Notes: a model not told the origin generated them from the letters alone. A DNA stretch of 64,000 nt from Flavobacterium sp. 90 (GCF_004339525.1 NZ_SMGE01000001.1:6324001-6388000); one strand, 5' to 3'; positions 1 to 10,178 are shown, numbered from the stretch's first letter. A program made the numbers and translations.

Positions 1-573
1 ATAAACTTCTGCTACTGATTTACGTGTCAATTGCATTTTTCTGTCTGCATCAGAGATTGGAACAAGAGCCAAGTGATCTACAATTGGAACTCCACCATAT
101 CCCTTTACCAAAGTAAAATACATAAAAGCTCTCAAGAATTTTGTTTCTCCAACTAATCTCGCTTTTAAACTTGGGTTTGCCTTATCTAATTTTGGAAACA
201 TTTCCAATGCTTGATTACATCTGTTTATCCCAGCATAATTAGCTTCCCAAGTAGATTGAAAAGAAGGAGTTGAAGCATTATAAGTCAAAGCATCAACAAT
301 ATCTTTATCTCCACCTGCATCTCCGGGATCAGAACCTTTATCAGCATCATCAGTGATAATACTTGAAACTGCATTCCATCCAAAAGATGACATTTCCCAT
401 CCTAAAAATTGATTGTAAATAGCAGTTACAAAACCTGTAGCTCCAGCATCGCTATTTACTAAAGCTGGATCAGCCGGAATAGCTTCTGATGGCTCTACAT
501 CTAAAAAGTCATTTGAACATCCGGAAAAAAGTATTCCAGATAGTACAAACATTGATATATATAATCTTTTCAT
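1..573 (-). CDS. susD: SusD/RagB-family outer-membrane lipoprotein (N-terminal part, cut by window edge)
   Basis: The reading frame is open from an ATG at 571-573 to the first base of the window, giving 191 residues with no stop. It begins with a lipoprotein signal (MKRLYISMFVLSGILFSGCS), with the lipid-bearing Cys at about residue 19, followed by the FLDVEPSEAIP stretch typical of SusD proteins. Further on come an AIYNQFLG-like helix and a NRCNQALEMFP/KFLRAFMYF region as in the SusD TPR-like core. SusD proteins are surface lipoproteins that bind the ligand and cap the SusC transporter. The start lies only 4 bases after the susC stop, so the two are surely co-transcribed. The ligand cannot be told from this fragment. 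Confidence 0.9.
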   Translation of the reverse strand, partial: MKRLYISMFVLSGILFSGCSNDFLDVEPSEAIPADPALVNSDAGATGFVTAIYNQFLGWEMSSFGWNAVSSIITDDADKGSDPGDAGGDKDIVDALTYNASTPSFQSTWEANYAGINRCNQALEMFPKLDKANPSLKARLVGETKFLRAFMYFTLVKGYGGVPIVDHLALVPISDADRKMQLTRKSVAEVY

Positions 574-577
574 AATA

Positions 578-3500
578 TTAAAATTTTAAATTAGCACCAA
601 TAACAAATGATCTCAATGATGGGTAAGCATCTAACTCAACCCCTTGAGTGCCTTCAACAAGTTTACCATCACTTGTAACATCTGGTGAAAATCCAGAGAA
701 TTTTTGTGAGATAAATGGATTAATTGCATTTACATATATTCGGCAAAAGCTAATAAACTGATCGTCTCTAAGTGGTAGTTTATACCCCAAAGTAATGTTA
801 TTGATTCTGAAAAAATCTGCAGATTCTAAATAATAAGTTGAAGCAACCGGTGTAGCGTTTGAAGGTGCAGGATTAGAAGACGTTGCATTCGTAGGTGTCC
901 AGAAATCACGAGCTACAGAAGCTTCAATGTTTTCTCCTCCAAATCTTTGTGCTTTTTTACCGTTATATACCTTTGCTCCACCTGTTCCGTAACCGTCAAC
1001 AGAAAAATCAATGCTTTTGTAGTTTAATCCTAAACTAACTCCATAATTCGAAGTTGGTAAAAGAGAACCTACATATTTTTTGTCTTTAAGTTCATCCAAG
1101 CCTGTTTGAGCAACTTTAGAACCGTCTGCTTTGTAGTACAACATTTGACCATTTGTTGGGTCAACTCCTGCGTACTCATACATAAAGAAACTTCCTAAAG
1201 GTTGTCCTACTGAAGTATTATCAAGAATTTTGGTGTTTTGACCATTTCCTAAACTTCCTCCAATAATTGGATTTAGCTGTACATTTTTAAGACTTGTAAG
1301 TTCATTTTTATTATGAGAAAAATTTCCTCCTACCCAATAGCTTAATTTGTCGTTTATTTTGTCATCCCAACGCAAAGAAATTTCATAACCTTTGTTAGAT
1401 ACTTCTCCAATATGTGAAGGTGTAGCAACGGTAATTCCAGAAGTAGAATATGGTTTTACATTCAAAATTGTATTGGTTGTGTTTTTATCATACACATCAA
1501 AAGATCCTTTTAATCTGCTGTTCAACACTTCAAAATCAAAACCTCCTGAAAGTTCTTCAACAATCTCCCAAGATAAATTAGGATCTACCTGAGAATTTAT
1601 TGTAGTCCCCGAACCTAAATTAGAATAATCTAATCCAGAAGTTAATAATTGGGTATTAAGAGGTACATTTTGATTTCCTAATCTACCCCAAGATCCTCTA
1701 ATTTTTAATAAATTAATTGGTTCAACATTGCTTAAAAAGCTTTCTTTTGATACAATCCAACCTAAACCAACAGATGGAAATGTTCCCCAACGTTTGTCGT
1801 CAGCAAATTGTGATGATCCGTCACGTCTAACAGTACCTGTAAGTAAATATCTGTCCATCAATTTATATTGAAAACGTGCAAAATATGATGCTAATCTTCT
1901 TTGGTTTAAAGCCTCATCTTTTAAACCTGTAACGTTACTTGCAACATTAACATCTTTTAAAGACCAGTAATTTGAGTTTGCATTTACATTCTTTCTGTCA
2001 ATCGTAAGCTTTTCTCTTGTTCCTTGTACATTTGCCTCAATACCCGCTGTAACTTCAATGTCATGAATATCTGCAAAAACTTTATTGAAAGTCAAGTAAT
2101 TAGATAAATTCCAGTTAAAATACTGATCTCTGGATCTTGTCAAAGTGTTTATATTCAAATCTTTTGGGTAGTCTGCTACTATACGAGTTGGATCTGCAGC
2201 TGACCAAAGAGCTATATTATCTACATAATTATACTGTTTGTAAGTATAAAATTCTCCATTGAATTGAGATGTGAATTTTAAAGATTTGATAATATCATAA
2301 TCTAATTTCAAACCTCCCTGTAAAGTAACCGTTTGTTGTTGCTCATTTGTATAATCTAGTTGAGCTACAGGATTTCCAACATTATTAAAAGAATCACCAG
2401 TTTCACCTACAATTCCATCTTTTACAAATGGCACACCATATTTACCGTCAGCATAACGCACAGGAACTAATGGAGATTGTCTGTAAGCATTTGTGAAAGC
2501 ACTCAAAGGCATTGGTGTATTTTTTATACTACTTACACTAAAGTTTTGAGTTAATTTAACTTTATCAGAAAGTTTAAACTCGTTATTGTTTCTGAAAGTT
2601 GTACGTCCGTAATCAGATCCGTTTAAAATTCCTTTTTCTTCATAATTTCCAACACTAAAAAAGTATTTTACATTTTCTGAAGATCCTGAGATTGAAATAT
2701 TGTTTTGAGTATAAGATCCCGTTCTTGTGATCTCATCAAACCAATTAGTGTTATAAGGCTGATTTGCAGAGAATCTTCCACTTGGATAATCTTTGCTAAA
2801 AGCTGCATTACTGTAACGAACATACTCGTCAGCATTTGCCATTTTTACACTTTTTAGAGGAGTTCTAAATCCTGCAAAACTTTCAACATCAACAGTAAGT
2901 TTTCCTTTTCCTGCTTTGGTTGTAATCATAATTACACCATTTGCACCTCTAGTTCCATAAATAGCTAATGAAGAAGCATCTTTCAAAACTTCATAAGATG
3001 TAATATCATTAGTATTAATGTTGTTGATATTATCAGTTGGCATACCATCTACAACATACAAAGGATTTCTTCCTCCTAATGCAGTACCGGCTCCTCTGAT
3101 TACAACAGAAGGTGTACTTCCTGGAGCATCTGAAGTAGATACCTGAACCCCAGCCGCCTTACCTTGTATGGCTTGAGAAGCATTAATTACCTTCATTTTT
3201 GTAATTTCTTCAGACTTGATTGAGCTTACAGCTGAAGTATTATCAATTTTCTTTCTGGTACCATATCCAATAACTACTACTTCTTTTAAAGCAGTATCAC
3301 CCGCTTCCTTTAGTGTAATGGTCATCGCACCAGATGTCGCTATTATAGTAACAGCATCAAAACCTAGCATAGAGACTTTAAGAGTCTCACCTTCTTTGGC
3401 GTTTATTGTAAAATTACCGTCGAAATCAGCATCAGCAGATGTTCGGGATTGCGGTGCACTAATAACTGCTCCGGGAACTCCCATTCCGCTACTGTCTACT

Positions 3501-3580
3501 ACTTTTCCTTTAATTGCTTGTCCTGACATATAAGCAGGAAGCAGCAAGAGCGCTAAAAAGCTAAAAATAAAATTTTTCAT
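578..3580 (-). CDS. susC: SusC/RagA-family TonB-linked outer-membrane transporter
   Basis: This 1000-residue protein has a signal peptide (about 1-20, ending near YMSGQA). A carboxypeptidase-D-like domain follows (about 22-95, IKGKVVDSSGMGVPGAVI), then a TonB plug with VVIGYGTRKK at about 100-110 and the NPLYVVDGMP and YGTRGANGVIMITTK motifs of the SusC plug. The rest is a long beta-barrel ending in an aromatic-terminated strand (GANLKF). Length and order are normal for the family, which imports glycans or peptides across the outer membrane using TonB energy. It is followed at 4 bases by susD. The divergently spaced regulator at 3824-6589 lies upstream on the same strand and is the likely controller. 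Substrate is unknown: no glycoside hydrolase lies nearby. Confidence 0.95.
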   Translation of the reverse strand: MKNFIFSFLALLLLPAYMSGQAIKGKVVDSSGMGVPGAVISAPQSRTSADADFDGNFTINAKEGETLKVSMLGFDAVTIIATSGAMTITLKEAGDTALKEVVVIGYGTRKKIDNTSAVSSIKSEEITKMKVINASQAIQGKAAGVQVSTSDAPGSTPSVVIRGAGTALGGRNPLYVVDGMPTDNINNINTNDITSYEVLKDASSLAIYGTRGANGVIMITTKAGKGKLTVDVESFAGFRTPLKSVKMANADEYVRYSNAAFSKDYPSGRFSANQPYNTNWFDEITRTGSYTQNNISISGSSENVKYFFSVGNYEEKGILNGSDYGRTTFRNNNEFKLSDKVKLTQNFSVSSIKNTPMPLSAFTNAYRQSPLVPVRYADGKYGVPFVKDGIVGETGDSFNNVGNPVAQLDYTNEQQQTVTLQGGLKLDYDIIKSLKFTSQFNGEFYTYKQYNYVDNIALWSAADPTRIVADYPKDLNINTLTRSRDQYFNWNLSNYLTFNKVFADIHDIEVTAGIEANVQGTREKLTIDRKNVNANSNYWSLKDVNVASNVTGLKDEALNQRRLASYFARFQYKLMDRYLLTGTVRRDGSSQFADDKRWGTFPSVGLGWIVSKESFLSNVEPINLLKIRGSWGRLGNQNVPLNTQLLTSGLDYSNLGSGTTINSQVDPNLSWEIVEELSGGFDFEVLNSRLKGSFDVYDKNTTNTILNVKPYSTSGITVATPSHIGEVSNKGYEISLRWDDKINDKLSYWVGGNFSHNKNELTSLKNVQLNPIIGGSLGNGQNTKILDNTSVGQPLGSFFMYEYAGVDPTNGQMLYYKADGSKVAQTGLDELKDKKYVGSLLPTSNYGVSLGLNYKSIDFSVDGYGTGGAKVYNGKKAQRFGGENIEASVARDFWTPTNATSSNPAPSNATPVASTYYLESADFFRINNITLGYKLPLRDDQFISFCRIYVNAINPFISQKFSGFSPDVTSDGKLVEGTQGVELDAYPSLRSFVIGANLKF

Positions 3581-3621
3581 ACAGTTCGTAATCGTTTAAG
3601 TTAGTTCGACCAAATTAAACA

Positions 3622-3762
3622 ATTACAACGTTGTAGTACATCAAAACCACTACAACACAGATACATCATTATGTTAAATTAATAATCTAATTAATTATAA
3701 ATCAACATTATAAATGTTAATTTCCAGCTTTTAACATTTCGTTATGATGTAGTAATGATGTA
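3622..3762. promoter_or_regulatory. Palindrome cluster upstream of susC (candidate operator)
   Basis: Three overlapping symmetric signals lie in the 243-base gap upstream of susC. TACAACGTTGTA at 3624-3635 is a perfect 12-base palindrome. GTTGTAGT (3630-3637) and ACTACAAC (3649-3656) form an inverted repeat with 11 bases between arms. ATGATGTA is directly repeated at about 3744-3751 and 3755-3762. The shared GTAGT/ACTAC core suggests binding of a dimeric activator, plausibly the LuxR-type regulator encoded at 3824-6589. No convincing -7 box was found in this gap. That these sites bind that protein is inference. Confidence 0.4.
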
Positions 3763-3823
3763 TTAGAATTATATAAAAAAAGAGATGCAAAAATATAATA
3801 TCTTTAAAAATAAAATACAAATC

Positions 3824-6589
3824 TTACAGACTTAATAAAAATTTTGAGAGGTTTTCATCTTGTGTCAGGTTTAATTTCTTTCTTAAGCGATATCTGTGCA
3901 ATTCTACACCTCGAAAAGAGATGTTCATCATAGGTGCAATTTCCTTTGATGAAAGGTTCATTTTAAGATAAACACACAGCTTTATATCTTTTGGAGTAAG
4001 ATTTGGAAATTTCTTAGAAAGGTTAATGATAAACTCATTGTGAATCTGATTTAGATTTGTTTCAAAAGTTTCCCATTCGTGTTTATTGACTTCATTTATC
4101 TTAATCGCCTTTTTGATTTCGCTTTTAAGTTTATTAAAATCTTTCTCTGAATCAAGAATACTTTGAATGTTTTCGATCATTTCGCTTTGCTTTGCAATAG
4201 ACAGCGATTTACCGGCAACTTCAGAAGATTTTGTCTGCAATTCAAGTTCCAGAATATGTTTTTCATATTCCTGAACATTCAGCTCATTTTCTGCTTTCAA
4301 CTCCATTTCCAGAATTTCTCTTTGATGCTTTAATTCCTCTGCTTGCAATTTTAATTTTTGCATATATCGAAATTTATTCCATCTGTAGTAGAAAAATAAA
4401 ACCAATCCTATTACCAACAAATACAAGAAAATCATCCAAATTGAAAAATACCAAGGTTCCGAAACTTTAAAATCAAAATTTGCTACTTTTTCGTAATTGG
4501 CTCCATTATGATTAAATATAGTTATCGAATGATATCCACTGCTTAAATTGTTCAATACAATTAACCCGTCTAAAACCGGTTGATAATCTTTACTATTAGT
4601 AAGCTTGTAAAACAAATTAGGTTTACTCGCTCCGTAAATCCCTGAAATTACATTAACTTTTAATTCCGTATTGAATTTAATGTTAGAATCTTCCTCAACT
4701 AAATTTTCTTCATTAAATGCTTCTACTTTAACATCTGAATTTTGATGATTTTCATATTTTAATGGAAGTGAAATAAAACCATCATCAAGATTCAATAAAT
4801 AATGATTCTGAGTTTTAAAAATTCTAAGATTATCATTGATCAATTTTCCTTTATAATATTTCTGTTGAATAATATTCCATAGAAATTTATTTCCATCAGC
4901 ATAAATATGATACAAAATACCATTTTGCAATACCATAAAATGATCTTCATCGATCGAAACTACATCACTAATATTTTTGAAATTAGAATTAAACAATTTG
5001 TTTTCTTCTAATTTATTACTAAGCGAATTATAAGTATACCATACATTATTTATAAGAAAAAGAATCTCATTTCTGAATTCAAAAATTTTGACTCCAAAAT
5101 CATTTTTTATTTTACTTTGCTGTGTAACGTTCTCTACTTTTTTAGTTTTATAATTATCATCATATAAAACACGATACAAACCGCGATAATTATCTGCCGC
5201 CCAAATTTCATTTTTTCTATTCTGAGCAACATATTTTATAGGTTTCGAAAGGTCTTTAATAGCTTTACTCTGCGTAAAATCTGAAGGATTATCATACAAT
5301 AAAACTCCGTCATAAGTAGACTGAAAATAAGTATTATTAATACTGCTTTTTGATAAATTCCAACCACCGCTTTTATTATTTATTTTTTCTAAAGAACCAT
5401 TGTCATAAGAAAATGTTCCATCGTTATGACCAATAATATATTTATTATCAATTTTTGTAATATTCCACGCTTGTCCCTGAGTATTTGGAAGCATATTAAA
5501 TTTACCGGCATAAAACTCATAAATACCATGATTAGAAGCAATCAAATATCCTTTATTTGTTGTTGCGACGGAATATACAGAACCTAAAATCCCTGAATTA
5601 TCATAAAAAAATGATATTGGCGAATTCACTTCTACATGGGCAATTCCGTTGTCTAATCCCAACCATAAATCATTCTCTTTATCAAAACCAATACTTAAAA
5701 CAGAATTGTTCATCAATACATTGTTTCGATCGATATTCTTAGACGTATTTGTATTAAAATCGTAAATAAAAACACCTCTGTTTCCTGTTCCTACAACCAG
5801 TTTATTGTTTTTAATAAATTTTGCAACATTTATAGTAGCAGCTTTAAAAGTTTCATTTAAAGGATTATTCCAAGGCTGTAAGATTCCGTTTTCCAGAATA
5901 AAAATCCCTTTTTTCTGAGTAAAAACATATGTTTTACCTTGATATTTTTCAATGGCGTGAACTACAGTCTTTTTTAAAACATCCCAACCTTTTGGATTTG
6001 AAATTCGGGAACCGTTCATTTTAAAAATCCCTTTTGCAACAGAAGCAACATAAAGATTGTTGTCTACTACAAAACAATAGGAAATTAAAAACGGAAATCT
6101 GATTTTTTTGATTTGTTTTCCATCATAGATAAAAACATCATTGAAAGATTGAAAATACAATGCACCATTAAATCTGAAAATTTTCCAGATTTCCTCATTA
6201 TCTTTTTCATCAAACAAACGCAGATTTTTGGTAATAGAGACATAATGCATCTTACCATCTTTTCTATACCAGTATCCAAATTCTTTATATGAACCCGAAT
6301 AAATTTTATCACCTTCAATCAAAATAGATCGGATAATGGTTTTATTAGGTAAAGAATATTTTTCCCAAAGAACACCATCATATCGTAATAAATAATGATT
6401 ATTGGCAAAATACATGGCATTATCTTTTCCCTGAACGACATTCCAAATTTGGTTATCACCCTGGTAATCTGATTTATTATAATTTTCTACAAAAGGGAGT
6501 AATTCTTGTGCTTGTATTTGAAAAGCAATAAAAAAGAAGAATATTGTTTTTATAAGTATCGATTTCAAAATATGATATTTTATATTCAA
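3824..6589 (-). CDS. Triple-tyrosine-motif sensor regulator with C-terminal LuxR-type HTH
   Basis: The 921 residues start with a signal-anchor (KTIFFFFIAFQIQAQ). About 620 residues of beta-propeller-like repeats follow (recurring WxxxxGxxxYD and GNRGVFIYD-type blades), then a Y_Y_Y-like domain near 640-720 (FYKLTNSKDYQPVLDGL). One membrane helix lies around 735-755 (MIFLYLLVIGLVLFFYY), then a coiled coil (about 760-850) and a LuxR-type helix-turn-helix (about 860-921, LTPKDIKLCVYLKMNLSSKE). The family senses periplasmic ligands and activates neighbouring susCD operons. There is no histidine kinase module, so signalling is direct across the membrane. The start codon is TTG: an in-frame stop lies three codons upstream and the signal sequence follows at once. 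It probably regulates the susCD pair downstream. Confidence 0.85.
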   Translation of the reverse strand: MNIKYHILKSILIKTIFFFFIAFQIQAQELLPFVENYNKSDYQGDNQIWNVVQGKDNAMYFANNHYLLRYDGVLWEKYSLPNKTIIRSILIEGDKIYSGSYKEFGYWYRKDGKMHYVSITKNLRLFDEKDNEEIWKIFRFNGALYFQSFNDVFIYDGKQIKKIRFPFLISYCFVVDNNLYVASVAKGIFKMNGSRISNPKGWDVLKKTVVHAIEKYQGKTYVFTQKKGIFILENGILQPWNNPLNETFKAATINVAKFIKNNKLVVGTGNRGVFIYDFNTNTSKNIDRNNVLMNNSVLSIGFDKENDLWLGLDNGIAHVEVNSPISFFYDNSGILGSVYSVATTNKGYLIASNHGIYEFYAGKFNMLPNTQGQAWNITKIDNKYIIGHNDGTFSYDNGSLEKINNKSGGWNLSKSSINNTYFQSTYDGVLLYDNPSDFTQSKAIKDLSKPIKYVAQNRKNEIWAADNYRGLYRVLYDDNYKTKKVENVTQQSKIKNDFGVKIFEFRNEILFLINNVWYTYNSLSNKLEENKLFNSNFKNISDVVSIDEDHFMVLQNGILYHIYADGNKFLWNIIQQKYYKGKLINDNLRIFKTQNHYLLNLDDGFISLPLKYENHQNSDVKVEAFNEENLVEEDSNIKFNTELKVNVISGIYGASKPNLFYKLTNSKDYQPVLDGLIVLNNLSSGYHSITIFNHNGANYEKVANFDFKVSEPWYFSIWMIFLYLLVIGLVLFFYYRWNKFRYMQKLKLQAEELKHQREILEMELKAENELNVQEYEKHILELELQTKSSEVAGKSLSIAKQSEMIENIQSILDSEKDFNKLKSEIKKAIKINEVNKHEWETFETNLNQIHNEFIINLSKKFPNLTPKDIKLCVYLKMNLSSKEIAPMMNISFRGVELHRYRLRKKLNLTQDENLSKFLLSL

Positions 6590-6620
6590 AGATACTCACA
6601 AATATTCAATTTTTAGATCA

Positions 6621-6651
6621 AAAAAAGCTCCACGATTGTGGAGCTTTTTTT
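6621..6651 (-). terminator. Rho-independent terminator after ackA
   Basis: AGCTCCAC, loop GATT, GTGGAGCT is flanked by A- and T-runs. Read on the minus strand it lies 20 bases past the ackA stop and ends in a T-run, closing the pta-ackA operon. The symmetric A/T flanks would also allow use on the other strand. Confidence 0.85.
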
Positions 6652-6670
6652 ATAATTTAAATATCAAATT

Positions 6671-7855
6671 TTAGTTTTGAAGTAAATGATAAACCTGATT
6701 TGCAATTTCGTATTCCTCATCTGTTGGAATTACCAAAACTTTTGTTTTTGAACTCGGTACATTAATTTCTCTAACTTCTTTTGAACGAATCTGATTTTTA
6801 TCCTGATCTAATTCTATTCCGAAATAATCCATATCTGTACAAATTAATTTACGCATATGCGAAGAATTTTCTCCAATTCCGGCAGTAAAAACAATCGCAT
6901 CCAAACCATTTAAAGCTGCAGCATAAGAACCAATAAATTTCTTAATACGATAGGCATTCATAAATAAAGCCAATTGGCAATCTTTATTCCCTTTTTCAGC
7001 TTCTGATTCAATATCTCTTAAATCGCTATAACCTGTAAGACCAAGCATACCGCTTTGTTTCAACAAAATTGAATTTACTTCGTCTGGTGTATATCCTAAA
7101 TTTTTAATCATATAAAATACCACAGATTGATCGATATCGCCGCAACGAGTTCCCATAATCAAACCATTAGAAGGCGAAAATCCCATTGTGGTATCAATGC
7201 ATTTTCCGTCTTTAATCGCCGCCATACTGCAGCCATTACCTAAGTGAATGGTTATTATTTTTGATTTTTTTTCTAAAAAGTCAATTGCTTTTTCAGAAAC
7301 ATATTTGTGACTTGTTCCATGAAAACCATAAACACGCACTTTATTCTCTGTTAAAAGATAATTTGGAATTGCATATTTATAAGCTACTTCGGGCATTGTT
7401 TGATGAAAAGCAGTATCAAAAACAGCAATTTGTTCTGCTGAACTAAAGATTTCTTCAGCAACATTAATTCCTTCTAAATTTGCAGGATTATGCAATGGTG
7501 CCAATTCAAAAAGCTGCTTGATTTTTGCTTTTACTTTTTCATCGATTTTTACCGTATCACTAAAATCACTTCCTCCATGTACAACTCGATGACCAACTGC
7601 ACCAATTTCTGATGTTGATTTTATAACACCTTTTTCAGCATCCAAAAGCATACTGGCTACTTTTTGTAAACCTACTTTATGGTTTGGGATTGGCAACGTT
7701 TCTTCTATTGTATTTAAAGCACTTTTGAATGTTACATTTGAAGTTTCCAATCCAATTCTATCAATCATACCAGTACAAATTACTTCGTTTGTTGGCATAA
7801 CCATTAATTGATATTTTATTGATGAACTTCCTGAGTTGATAATTAATATTTTCAT
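6671..7855 (-). CDS. ackA: Acetate kinase
   Basis: Acetate kinase interconverts acetyl phosphate plus ADP with acetate plus ATP in the cytoplasm. The 394-residue length is standard. Family signatures are visible: the N-terminal phosphate-binding INSGSSSIKYQ (about residues 4-14), GHRVVHGG (about 86-93), FDTAFHQTMP with the catalytic Asp, the HLGNGCSM nucleotide loop and MGTRCGDIDQSV. The start ATG is preceded by AAAGGA. The gene lies downstream of pta on the same strand, separated by a 182-base spacer that holds a repeat, and is followed by a strong terminator. Together the two enzymes run the Pta-AckA acetate overflow and substrate-level ATP route. Confidence 0.97.
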   Translation of the reverse strand: MKILIINSGSSSIKYQLMVMPTNEVICTGMIDRIGLETSNVTFKSALNTIEETLPIPNHKVGLQKVASMLLDAEKGVIKSTSEIGAVGHRVVHGGSDFSDTVKIDEKVKAKIKQLFELAPLHNPANLEGINVAEEIFSSAEQIAVFDTAFHQTMPEVAYKYAIPNYLLTENKVRVYGFHGTSHKYVSEKAIDFLEKKSKIITIHLGNGCSMAAIKDGKCIDTTMGFSPSNGLIMGTRCGDIDQSVVFYMIKNLGYTPDEVNSILLKQSGMLGLTGYSDLRDIESEAEKGNKDCQLALFMNAYRIKKFIGSYAAALNGLDAIVFTAGIGENSSHMRKLICTDMDYFGIELDQDKNQIRSKEVREINVPSSKTKVLVIPTDEEYEIANQVYHLLQN

Positions 7856-7875
7856 TCCTTTTTCTTGTTGTTGAC

Positions 7876-8003
7876 ATTAGCACGCGGATGACGCTGATTT
7901 ACTTCGTAAAGACACGGATTAAAACGGATTTTTATTCTGTAAAAAATAAAATCAGTGTAAATCTGCGTTTTCGCGCTAGCGAATCTGTGTCATCCGCGTT
8001 CTA
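7876..8003. repeat. Imperfect inverted repeat between pta and ackA
   Basis: The spacer between pta and ackA is filled by a sequence whose ends mirror each other: CACGCGGATGACGCTGATTT at the left and a complementary AATCTGTGTCATCCGCGTT-type end at the right. Internal matching segments (ACGGATT, AATCAGTG, AATCTGCG) also occur. From general knowledge, sequences of this GCGGATGAC...GTCATCCGC type recur between genes in flavobacterial genomes. Only one copy is in this window, so dispersion is not shown here. Confidence 0.65.
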
Positions 8004-8037
8004 TTTTTTTAATTTTTAATTCCTAATTTTTAATTGA

Positions 8038-10131
8038 CTAAAGTCCTTGCGCCTGAATCGCTGTTATGACAACCGTATTTATAATATCGTCTACAGTACA
8101 ACCACGGCTCAAATCGTTTACAGGCTTGTTTAAACCTTGCAACATTGGACCAATAGCTAATGCTCCGGTTTCCCTCTGAACGGCTTTATACGTATTGTTT
8201 CCTGTATTTAAGTCAGGAAAAATAAGTACACTCGCTTGTCCCGCTACTTCAGAATCCGGCATTTTGCTTTTTCCTACGGCACGATCGACTGCGGCATCAT
8301 ACTGAATCGGTCCTTCGATTTTTAAGTCGGGACGCTTTTGTTTTACAATTTCTGTTGCAGTTCTTACTTTATCAACCTCATCTCCTTTTCCTGATGATCC
8401 TGACGAATAAGAAAGCATCGCAATTTTAGGTTCAATTCCGAAAGCTGAACTTGATTCTGCCGATGAAATTGCAATTTCTGCTAATTGTTCTGCTGTTGGA
8501 TTTGGATTAATCGCACAATCACCAAAAACCGAAACTCTGTCTTCTAAACACATAAAAAATACAGAAGAAACTACAGAAGAATTAGGTTTGGTTTTAATAA
8601 ACTGCAAAGCGGGTAAAATCGTGTGTTGTGTCGTATGTGCAGCACCGGAAACCATTCCGTCTGCGTGACCTTTGTAAACCATCATAGTTCCAAAATACGA
8701 AACGTCTTCCATTAAATCTCTTGCCATTGTAATACTCACATTTTTGGCTTTTCTAAGCTCGTAGTATGTATTTGCATAATCTTCGTAAAGTGGAGATTCT
8801 ATAGGATTGATAATATTTACTTTCGAAAAATCAAATGTAATTCCTAATTCTGCAACTTTACTTTCGATTTGTTTTTTATCTCCAATAATCGAAATATCAA
8901 CTACATCCATATCTAATAATCTTGAAGCAGCGATGATAATTCTCTCGTCATTTCCTTCAGGTAAAACAATATGTTTGCGATGCTGTTTCGCTCTTTTTAC
9001 CATATTGTACTGGAACATTTTTGGCGTCATTCCTTCCGGCACAAAAGTGATTAATCTTTCAGATAAAGCTTCAACCTCTACATACTTTTCGAAAGTAGTT
9101 ATCGAAGTTTCAATTTTATGTGTGTTGTTTGCGTAGATTTCTGATCGTATAGAACCTATTTTATTGGTAATATGATAAGTTCCGCCATCAACAGCAATAA
9201 TTGGCACAATCGCCGAAAGTCCTTCAATAAGCTTTAGAATACTTTCTTCCGGAACAATATTTCCTGTTAGAATAATTCCTGAAATAGTTGGATAATTTGC
9301 AGATTCATTGGCTTGCAAAGCACCTAAAATAATATCTGAACGATCTCCCGGAGTAATCACCAAAGCATTGTCATGCAAATGAACTAAATAATTGTGCAAT
9401 TGCATCGCTCCAACGCTAAAATGTCCAATTTCATTATTCAAATAATTACCTCCAAATAATACTTTTGCATCAAGTGCATTAACAATTTCCTGCATTGTCG
9501 GATTATTCAAACTTGATATAAGCGGAATCGTATTTACTAATACACTTGCAGGTAAACTTTTTTGCAGACTTTTAGTTACTAATTCAATATTCTCTGGCTG
9601 TACTTTATTAGCAAAAACAGATAAAACCTCAACATCTTTCACTTTGAAAGAGTCATAAACTAAATACAAATTATCTACTAATTCTTCTAAAGTTTTTCCA
9701 ACTCCAGATGCCATTATTATAGTTGGAATTCCGAGGTTTTTAGCAATTAAAACATTCAAATCTAATTCTATAGAAGTTCCTTCTCCTGTAAAACTTGTTC
9801 CTTCAACCAAAACAAAATCAAAACGTTCTTCGAGCTTTTTATATTTTTCAATAATTAAGTCCAGAACCTCACCTATCTTACCTTTATTTTTCTTTTTAAT
9901 CAGTTTGCTTTTGGTAATCGCATAAGCATCTTCAAACTTAATATCAAGATTAAAATGCGATAAAACAGTTTCGATATGATTGTCTAATTCTCCATCAACA
10001 AAATCTTCTACAATGGGTCTAAAATAACCTACTTTGGCCGTTTTACCAATCAAAATACTCATCAAACCAAGTGTGATAATTGATTTTCCACTATTCTGAT
10101 CGCTTGTAGCTATATATATTGCTTTACTCAT
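8038..10131 (-). CDS. pta: Phosphate acetyltransferase (long form)
   Basis: This enzyme converts acetyl-CoA plus phosphate to acetyl phosphate plus CoA. The 697 residues match the long class II form. An N-terminal P-loop-like domain (IYIATSDQNSGKSIITLGLM, about 5-24) is followed by a central DRTGG region (about 215-320). The C-terminal catalytic PTA domain begins near 375 with LPEGNDERIIIAASRLLDMD and includes SYSSGSSGKGDEVDKVR and the conserved IQYDAAVD and ANVLIFPDLNTGN-type motifs near the end. It is transcribed ahead of ackA on the same strand. The pairing with a standard acetate kinase makes the assignment secure. Confidence 0.97.
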   Translation of the reverse strand: MSKAIYIATSDQNSGKSIITLGLMSILIGKTAKVGYFRPIVEDFVDGELDNHIETVLSHFNLDIKFEDAYAITKSKLIKKKNKGKIGEVLDLIIEKYKKLEERFDFVLVEGTSFTGEGTSIELDLNVLIAKNLGIPTIIMASGVGKTLEELVDNLYLVYDSFKVKDVEVLSVFANKVQPENIELVTKSLQKSLPASVLVNTIPLISSLNNPTMQEIVNALDAKVLFGGNYLNNEIGHFSVGAMQLHNYLVHLHDNALVITPGDRSDIILGALQANESANYPTISGIILTGNIVPEESILKLIEGLSAIVPIIAVDGGTYHITNKIGSIRSEIYANNTHKIETSITTFEKYVEVEALSERLITFVPEGMTPKMFQYNMVKRAKQHRKHIVLPEGNDERIIIAASRLLDMDVVDISIIGDKKQIESKVAELGITFDFSKVNIINPIESPLYEDYANTYYELRKAKNVSITMARDLMEDVSYFGTMMVYKGHADGMVSGAAHTTQHTILPALQFIKTKPNSSVVSSVFFMCLEDRVSVFGDCAINPNPTAEQLAEIAISSAESSSAFGIEPKIAMLSYSSGSSGKGDEVDKVRTATEIVKQKRPDLKIEGPIQYDAAVDRAVGKSKMPDSEVAGQASVLIFPDLNTGNNTYKAVQRETGALAIGPMLQGLNKPVNDLSRGCTVDDIINTVVITAIQAQGL

Positions 10132-10178
10132 AATTTATATTTTAAAACTTTTCAAGTTTTTTAATTGTATGATAAACG

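Noticed and set aside
7876..8003. Possible CRISPR unit
   Set aside because: There is a single mirror-type repeat with no regular spacers.
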